DNA of 64,000 nucleotides from Symsagittifera roscoffensis. Lineage: Eukaryota; Xenacoelomorpha; Acoela; Convolutidae. Location: positions 53,214,312-53,278,311 of the forward strand of contig NC_087066.1 in assembly GCF_963678635.1 (NCBI RefSeq), in the 5' to 3' direction. The notes under the pieces are model-generated. The model was not told where the DNA came from. It saw only the letters and a program-made list of their open reading frames with translations, and searched no databases. The position numbers were made by a program, and so were the translations under genes. Below, piece after piece: positions 58,420 to 64,000 of this stretch; position 1 is the stretch's first letter, and every line of letters starts with the position of its first letter.

Positions 58420-60310
58420 TTGTTTGCGACACCTTGCAATCGTCAACAAGCTCAGACGAATCGCATCTAAATACGCGTGAAATAAGGTTCTCGAAGAGCG
58501 ACAATTTATTAGAAACTTTCAAGTGCGTTGGGGTATTAATCGAGGAGCTGAAGTTGCAGCACAATGCTTTGAATTTTTAATGGATTCTATTGACAACCCG
58601 AAATGCTCAATTCTAATAAAGTTAAACTAAAGAATTTTATTTAATTCGCCTAGAAGGGAAATTATCTTGAATCATGTTCTTTTTTTCAGTGCACCCACAG
58701 TAAACCCGAGTTACTTCATGCGATTTTTTAAATAGAGGGCGGGATCTTACTAGGTGATGCCGGGCTCCGTCCATTATTGCTGAAACAAAACAGACGCTAA
58801 AAAAATGTTCGAATCCAAAATAAACTCATGGTAATTAGATGATAAAATACTAGCTGACAACTATAAGATAGTGCGCCGATGCACGTAGACTAAAAACAGA
58901 AATTCTGAGGAACGTTTTCTAGGAGCGACCACAAGCAGGCAGCACTGGTGCGTATCTACGGAGCCCCATTCTCGGATACTTGAAAAAAAAAACGAAATAC
59001 CTCCGGTTGTAACTAAAGTAAATAAAAATATTCATCATTAAATTGAGACTCATTTTGATGGGACAGCCTGATAGCTAACCAGTTTCCAAAAATCTTCAAG
59101 AGATTTGATTGGCTGGTATGTTTACTCTAAATGAATTGAACAACAACAAAAATTCGGCTAATTTCGTCCTAACTACAAAGGCCCGGTTTTTCCGGATTTA
59201 ATTACCAAATTCCGCCCATGGTATCTGCTAAAGAATGGCTTGAAAGGAGATTAACTGCTTCAAACAGGGAGTGTGGAGAAGGGGGTTCTGGGAATTACCA
59301 CTCTCTCAATCACAAAATTTAAATTATACCATAAATTTGGCGGCCCATAATTGTTTGCCGGGAGAGTGGATAACCCCAGATACGAAAATAATAAGGAAAA
59401 AAATTTGGCTTGATTGGTACTCGTGGGTTAAATAGTCTATTTTTATTATGTAATAATATGGTGATTGTAATATTGAACGGCTGAGGGAGCAAAAAAAATT
59501 TAGTTATCAGGGAAGGAATTTGTTTTTTGGCTATCCGGGAACGAATTTATTTTTCGGGTGTTCGGCTCCGTGGCACGCCACTCGCAGTACTATACTATCA
59601 TAGGTCAACTTCACAAGGTAGGTCCCAAAATACTTATCAAATCTAACGAGCAACCTGTTCTCCTAGGCTCCCTTTAGGCAAATCTTATCGCTAAATACTC
59701 CCTATAATCTGCGTACAAATCCTTGTTCAGGTTCGGTACGATAGTATTTTAAGATTTTTTGGACGGACGATAGTATTTTAAGAAACTCCCGATGTAAGGT
59801 AAAGTACAAATGGTTTATAATCAATTCTTAATTTTGCAAATATTTCTCTCGGCAGCCAAAGTTAGCTTTGAATTTTCTTCCGCTCGCTTACTTGCTTTTG
59901 CTGCTTAATTAGACTCAACAGTAGGAGCGAAAGCTACCTTGAGCTAAATTTCTGGTTTGGAACACGCGGATGGAGCATAGAATGAATTCACGTGTAAAAA
60001 CTAAGATAAAATTAACAGATCAGAAATTTAGAATCGCTATTGGACTCAAAAGTTTGTGAAACACGTTGATGTTTTTGCGGAAAAGATGAAACCGATGATA
60101 GATGGCATAGCCTATCTTGCCTGAAAAGTGCAGTAAGATTCTCCCAGCATTGAATATTGAATGCTCTTATAAAGCAAAGCTTCGCCTCTACTCACATTCC
60201 TTCTGTATGAGAGTCACGCTACCTCCACAGGACTGCGCATACGTTTTTTTTTTCTTCATTTTCGAACCGATTCCTCTACATTTAGTTTTGTACCCGAACA
60301 GTACTCATGG
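58420..60310. repeat. Dispersed repeat, copy B (most complete)
   Basis: Contains in order nearly all blocks seen in copies A and C/D: CAACAAGCTCAGAC, GCTGAAACAAAACAGACGCT, AGCTGACAACTATAAG, GACCACAAGC, TCATAGGTCA, TAGACTCAACAGTAGGAGC, ATGAAACCGATGATAGATGG and CTCTTATAAAGCAAAG. It is interrupted by a small insert at about 58945-59582. No coding capacity recognised. Confidence 0.65.
58945..59582. mobile_element. Small non-autonomous DNA element nested in copy B
   Basis: Copy A lacks this ~640 bp segment. Its ends are imperfect inverted repeats (GTGCGTATCTACGGAGCC on the left; GTGGCGTGCCACGGAGCC read inward from the right) and GCAGCA/GCAGTA flanks suggest a short target duplication. No coding sequence. 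Confidence 0.5.
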
Positions 60311-60429
60311 TAAAGGCGCTTAATCAAGTAGCAATTTCGTTGTTCATATATTTAGTTAGTTTTCCTAATTCTGTTGAATTTCAGATCGAATAGTTTGCGT
60401 TAACCAGATTCTAGAAGTCAGCCGCTGAT

Positions 60430-61099
60430 ATGTCATCCTATTCAACAAAAGCCAAGAAAGTGGATGGCAAATTGGAGAAGGTTGGTCTAGTTTTTAAGTA
60501 ATTAGTCTAAAGTCAATTGGCCTGATGATGTTTTTAGACTGATGATGGCGTGAAAGCCGAAAACATTTTTGGGTAGATTATTAACATTGATTCCTAATTT
60601 TTCTACGAAAATCAATTGTTACTTCATGAGTTTTGGCGTTAACAATTTGGCGTTAACAAAAGTTGCTTAAATTTAGATGGCGAAAAGACGAGTGCCAGTG
60701 AACCCTAAGTACGCGAATGTGAAGTCTTCACTGGACACAGGAGCAAGTCTCAGCAAATACCTAGATAAGTTAGAGGAAATTAGAAGCAGTGAGTACACAT
60801 TAGTCCCATACATTTGTCGGAAATTGGCAAATTTGAGGTTGTAAAACGTCATGTGTTTCAGATTATAGGTTTCAGAAAAACGAAATTTTTAAAAGAATGA
60901 AAGTTACAACATTTGCCCAACTGGTGAGTTTATTTTTATTTCCAATGCAAATTTGTTTGCTAATTTTGTAGCTTCATTTTGTGTTACAATATTGCAGATA
61001 ATTCAAGTTGAGAGATTCAGACAGTCACAAGGACAGTTTTTCGAAGATATTCTGGAAGAACAGTCCGAATCTCCAACAGATCTCACTTCCAGTAGTTAG
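60430..61099 (+). CDS. Small four-exon host gene, function unknown
   Basis: Exons 60430-60480, 60677-60788, 60862-60923, 60998-61099; total 327 bp gives 108 aa plus TAG, with phases agreeing at every intron (donors GTTGGT, GTGAGT, GTGAGT; acceptors TTTAG, TTTCAG, TTGCAG). Product landmarks: VPVNPKYANVKSSLDTG, SKYLDKLEEIRS, NYRFQKNEIFKRMKVTTFAQ and a Glu/Ser-rich C-terminus (EDILEEQSESP). It is basic and helical, with no signal peptide or membrane segment. I do not recognise the family, but intact splicing and absence of transposon motifs mark it as the best resident gene. The first exon and its weak donor are the least certain; ATG 60677 behind an acceptor-like TTTAG is an alternative start. 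A further exon-like segment lies at 61320-61408 (acceptor GGGTTAG, donor GTATGT). Confidence 0.65.
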
Positions 61100-61613
61100 T
61101 GATGTTTTCAACTCTCTCTTAGTGTTTTGATTGATTATATGACAATGCGTATGGGTCTTAAAATGATACATAACTATGTTTAAGCTTACTGTAACATGCG
61201 TTTACAGCAATCATTATATCAACATGTATTGTTGATCCATTTCTCCATAGAAATGCTGTAAGGTGAAAACATTTAAAATTGGCTCAGCTTACTCGTGGTT
61301 TCCTCTTTTTGGGTTAGCATCGAATTACTGGACCAATGGAATGGTTTTCTGAGAGCGATAGTCCTTTATCTGTGGAGGCAGCGTCTCCGATGGTTTTTCC
61401 CGTCCGGGTATGTGAGATATGTGAGGCGAATAATTTGAAATCGTGATTTTATCTGATTGCAAATTTTTGGAGAATCCGGTTATTGCGTTTTTCACTAATG
61501 ATTTGCCTGCTTCAGAGATGATGAACGTAGTGAAGTCTATTATATAGATCTATAGTTCGTGATGTTTTTTTAAAATATAGTTTACTCTAATTGAGTATAA
61601 ATGCTATCAACCG

Positions 61614-61698
61614 CCTAGCTCATCTGGCATAGAGTTAACACACCTGCCTGAGACGTCAGAGGCTTCTAGTTCGAATCCGACCATGACTTGTTTTTTTT
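61614..61698 (+). other. tRNA-like pol III element (SINE or tRNA pseudogene)
   Basis: A-box-like TAGCTCATCTGG and B-box-like AGTTCGAATCC about 48 bp apart, followed by a T8 run at 61690-61697 that would serve as pol III terminator. The cloverleaf is poor (weak T and anticodon stems), so I do not call a functional tRNA. Confidence 0.45.
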
Positions 61699-61699
61699 C

Positions 61700-64000
61700 T
61701 AAGTAGAAGTTTTCTGATTTGTCATGTTTTTTGAAGCAAAGATATGAAGTTTTAGTAGATCTTGCTTTTGTTGATATCACACCCTTTTTTCAAATTTTCG
61801 GCGGTTTTTGTGTCAATTTCTGTCTGCTAGTTTGTCATCCTATCTTTGTGTTGTCGCAATTGAATTTCGAAAGTTTATTGGCTATTTTCGAACTGTCTAT
61901 TGGTAATGTTTTTTGAGTCAGCTGAAATAGGTTTTTAAGTGTGTCCTAGAATGACTGGGTCATATTTTTTCTTGAAATAATTTGAAGCTTCTGAAAAAAA
62001 AATGCTTTAGTTTCTTTCAGTAATTTTTGTACGGCTTATGTTTATGCATCGCAACTGGTGCGAAGCTCGGCTTCGCCTCTGTGTAATCAATTTGAGCAGC
62101 ATATGTTTCTTTTACATTGCTTGATACACAAAAATTATTAGACAGCTCACGCTAGTACATAGGTTTGTACATGTTTCTAGTAATAAGGTGTAATAGTACA
62201 TTATGAAAATAAAGATTTTTTAATTTTAAAAGTTTCAATGAAAAAATGTTGATTTTTTCGGATTAATGATTTTCGAGCTTATTTCCGTCGCTCTAGTTTT
62301 TTTTAAATTGTTTTTTATTTTAATCTGTTTTAATCGACTTAACATCCAAAACATGTTTTTTTACGTTGGTTCAAACGGTTTTTACTATCATTGAAAATTC
62401 TGCACTTTGAATAATTTTTCATCTCTTTTTTCCATTAAAAAGCTTCTTTGTATTTTTTATTGGCCTTGTGAACCTGTATTCCGTAGTTTCGAGTGCAAAT
62501 ATAATTTTATGCTTTTGTGCGTCTCATTAGGGACGGGTCGTCAAAATTTTTGGCTCAAACTTTTTTATGACAAAATTGTTTTCGGCTTTTTTGTCCCCTT
62601 AGTTTCCGCTCGTTAAGTAATTACTCTTACAAATGCTAATAACAACCTAATTTTTCATAAATTCGCCTCTTTCTTTTCACTATCTCGCAATGCAATGTTT
62701 TTGTTGTTTTGTAAGTGTTGTGAAGTTCCGCTTTGCCTCTGTGTTGATTTAAACTTAAATGTCAGTGAATTTAGTTTGATTTGGCTTCTTTTTTTTGGGC
62801 TTGACTTTGGATTTTTTTAAATTTAATACAAATTTCTTTGCTGGTAGGTAATTTCTGCTCTCGTGGAGGGAAATAACGTGAATGAATTTCAGTTTCAAGA
62901 AAGGATGTAAATTTTTAGAAACGCTTAAAAAAGCTTCAATTAAAAAATTTATACATTTTCAATAAAAGTAAAGTTTTTTACGGTAGCCTTGAGCTTATTA
63001 GCACTTGTTCAAACTGTCTGCTGGTATAAGCTCATAGAGTTTGCTAGAAGTCTAATTAATGGAGAAGTATCGAAGTTAGGGTTTTCGATCCTTTTAATTG
63101 TAATGAACATAGTGAAGACTCTTCCATAGGTCTTACTGATTTTTTGTTTTTCACGAAAAGTCTTAAAAGTCTCTAATAACTACAGATGTGCATTCATAAA
63201 TATTGCTGCGTTTTTGAATGCACTTAGGTATATATGCTTTTTTGACTTCAATTGAAATTCATCTGCTAAAAGTGACTTAGATAGCACTCTCCAAATACTG
63301 GAAAAGGCGCCAAAAAACGTGAACGATTTGTAGTTTCGAAAGTGGAATTTAGTTTTTAGATTTCCAGAGGAATAAAAATTTACCTATTGATCCAGTTTTC
63401 TCTAGTTAGGTTCATGTTATCAAAAAAGGTCCAATCATAAATTTCATTCTAAAAATTTAAAGAGCATCTGTTTTTTTTTCTTTGAATTTTGAAAGTTGAT
63501 ATTTTTTCAAGAAATTCACTGTTTTTTATGCTTTCTTGCGTTCATTTTTCTTTTCCAATCTTCAATTGGCTATGTTCTAAATGTACCAAAAGCTTGTTAA
63601 GTTCTGGTTAGGTTTGATTTGAGTTACTATGTAGCAGGTAACGTTGATATCGTGCGCCATAACATTTCAACTAGTTTCTAGCTTGATGTTTTAAAACAAA
63701 TTCATAGTGTTTTCACTCTTTTTTTTCTGTAAGTAATAGTTTTTACTACTTATCTTGATATTTACGATCGTTCTTTTAAAATCCTCTGTCGCAATAGATT
63801 CTACACTCCACTGTGTATAAGGTTTATAATTTTTGTGATAATGAAATAAAGTTGTTGTCATTAGTTCACCATGTCGCCACTCACCAAGCGTGCTATCGCC
63901 TCTACTGACATTGAAAAACTTTAAAAATGATTAGTTTTCTTGTGGAATTGAGTATTCCCGTGAATCGAGTTCTGTGACAAAGTTGCGAATAACATTGTGA
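61700..64000. other. AT-rich DNA, no gene recognised
   Basis: Two related short segments (GCGAAGCTCGGCTTCGCC near 62061 and GTGAAGTTCCGCTTTGCC near 62720, both followed by TCTGTG) hint at old repeat copies. A 17-codon frame starting at an ATG near 63871 (MSPLTKRAIASTDIEKL) could be the start of a gene leaving the window, but nothing else supports it. Confidence 0.4.

Noticed and set aside
61614-61698. Functional tRNA gene
   Set aside because: Boxes are present but T-arm and anticodon-arm pairing is poor.

Overview
The window is eukaryotic, repeat-dominated animal DNA. Short introns (about 45-200 bp) with GT..AG borders and small exons suggest an invertebrate. The look of the largest retroelement's proteins resembles sequences I associate with nematodes, so a nematode is my best guess, not a certainty. 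Almost everything here is transposable-element sequence. The only good candidate for a resident host gene is a small four-exon gene at 60430-61099.

Left part (1-22740). AT-rich DNA holds a dead Tc1/mariner copy (about 1457-3037). It is followed by a satellite of about 158-160 bp units (3374-5023) into which a 16.3 kb CACTA-like (CMC/EnSpm-type) DNA transposon is inserted (5024-21312). The transposon has 26 bp terminal inverted repeats starting CAYTAYGTCGCC and many GGAATCC-type subterminal repeats. It carries five genes: a SET-domain methyltransferase-like gene (-), an unknown gene (+), a JmjC dioxygenase-like gene (-), a zinc-finger/acidic-repeat gene (-) and a four-exon transposase-like gene (-) broken by one stop and one frameshift. 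Beyond the right end the satellite resumes. One four-unit block later it contains a 171 bp solo copy of the transposon's left end, which points to tandem duplication and deletion.

Middle (22741-49855). A decayed Ty3/gypsy fragment (23289-25148) and half of a dispersed repeat are followed by a 23.2 kb, visibly GC-richer insertion bounded by a near-identical 99 bp direct repeat. It encodes a gypsy-type Gag-Pol (28314-38187, with an internal 947 bp tandem duplication), a macro-domain-like ORF (38250-38819) and a roughly 8.9 kb downstream coding frame (39218-48104). The start of that frame has a complete SGNH-hydrolase motif set, followed by a second SGNH-like segment and long unrecognised regions. 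The whole insertion is broken by in-frame stops and small indels. I could not find convincing LTRs.

Right part (49856-64000). The other half of the split dispersed repeat is itself interrupted by a CR1/Jockey-like non-LTR retrotransposon (50359 to about 53770, minus strand) whose 5' junction is a patchwork of inverted and copied internal pieces. Then come a second gypsy fragment (55938-57955), more dispersed-repeat copies with a small nested DNA element, two tRNA-like pol III promoter elements, the small host gene, and about 2.3 kb in which I see no gene.
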